This document shows positions 63,712 through 64,000 of a stretch of 64,000 nucleotides of DNA, piece by piece. The notes beneath the pieces were generated by a model. That model was not told the origin of the DNA, made no database searches, and saw only the letters and a list, made by a program, of their open reading frames with translations. Within the stretch, counting starts at the first letter, position 1. Each line of letters opens with the position of its first letter. The position numbers and the translations under genes are program-made. This stretch comes from Haberlea rhodopensis (Eukaryota; Streptophyta; Magnoliopsida; Lamiales; Gesneriaceae): NCBI GenBank assembly GCA_907163345.1, contig CAJQUN010000332.1:186001-250000 (forward strand), written 5' to 3'.

Positions 63712-64000
63712 AACCATCCCAGGTGGCGACACAGCCAAGGAAGTGAAGTCATACCAAATCCTACTTTTGAAAAGGTACGTAAAGAGATGTACGGGCACCC
63801 AACGGTACATGTATCTATTATACTCATTGATTATGAATTGTGGATGCGTGTATATATTGAATTGTGCATTGTGGATGCAAATACATGTTGAATTATGCAT
63901 TATGATTGCATATGTTTATGATGATTGTTTGGTGCATATCCCATGAGTCATGGTTATATAGAGTGATGATTTTAATGCTTTGCCACTGTCACTTGAAGCG

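Larger units (their letters stand above)
62774..64000 (+). mobile_element. Element H LTR, right part outside window
   Basis: Begins TGTGATATCC and resembles the B and I LTRs (reverse complement), including a TTTTATACATCATG segment near 63061 and a pyrimidine-rich leader near 63110-63190. It contains a candidate intron, a CGATCGATCG array, an ACGT motif near 63774-63797, and the start of the ATTTTAATGC stem at about 63970. Whether coding parts follow is unknown. Confidence 0.8.

Overview
This window is plant nuclear DNA made almost entirely of nested LTR retrotransposons. I found no host gene, tRNA, rRNA or CRISPR array. The coding parts are Ty3/gypsy polyproteins in the order gag, protease, reverse transcriptase, RNase H, integrase, chromodomain. 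This is the chromovirus layout, probably the Tekay/Del branch. LTRs run TG...CA and are 2.0 to 2.6 kb long. Priming sites read TGGTATCAGAGC (initiator tRNA-Met), and target-site duplications are 5 bp. The species cannot be named from this; an AT-rich, repeat-dense plant genome fits.

Layout, with my own family letters. Left third (1-17892): large non-coding LTR elements of families D and C. One C element (4776-13810) is complete, with 5-bp duplications. It sits inside the internal region of an older C element whose LTRs are at 1463-2867 and 15932-17892; a D LTR (1-1462) interrupts the first of these. Middle (17893-54167): a truncated E LTR, a piece of D, then a nest. B (minus strand, decayed) was entered by A (plus), A by I (minus), and I by F (plus). 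F therefore lies five levels deep: D, B, A, I, F. Right (54168-64000): the end of another C element, joined to B by a deletion; it lies inside a non-coding G element, which H enters at 62774.

Coding capacity. A, I and F each keep almost the whole polyprotein, but each has one single-base reading-frame break, and A is also split by I. B is decayed and has lost gag. C, D and G carry no recognisable protein. They resemble LARDs, which would rely on proteins from relatives; their priming sites and their hairpin upstream of the polypurine tract match those of the autonomous families.

The most unusual content is structural, not coding. (1) Six families (A, B, E, F, H, I) carry in the LTR a short array of paired CGATCGATCG sites. 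Each pair forms a perfect or near-perfect 12-16 bp inverted repeat with a loop of about 10 nt. The array ends about 90-100 nt before a conserved candidate 3' splice site. (2) Families A, B, C, E, F, G and I carry tandem mini-hairpins whose stems change in a compensated way while loops stay alike. In C, E and F these lie inside a larger multi-tier stem, also with compensated changes; I and the outer C element show its inner stem. Both patterns suggest selected structure in the long leader RNA or DNA of these elements.
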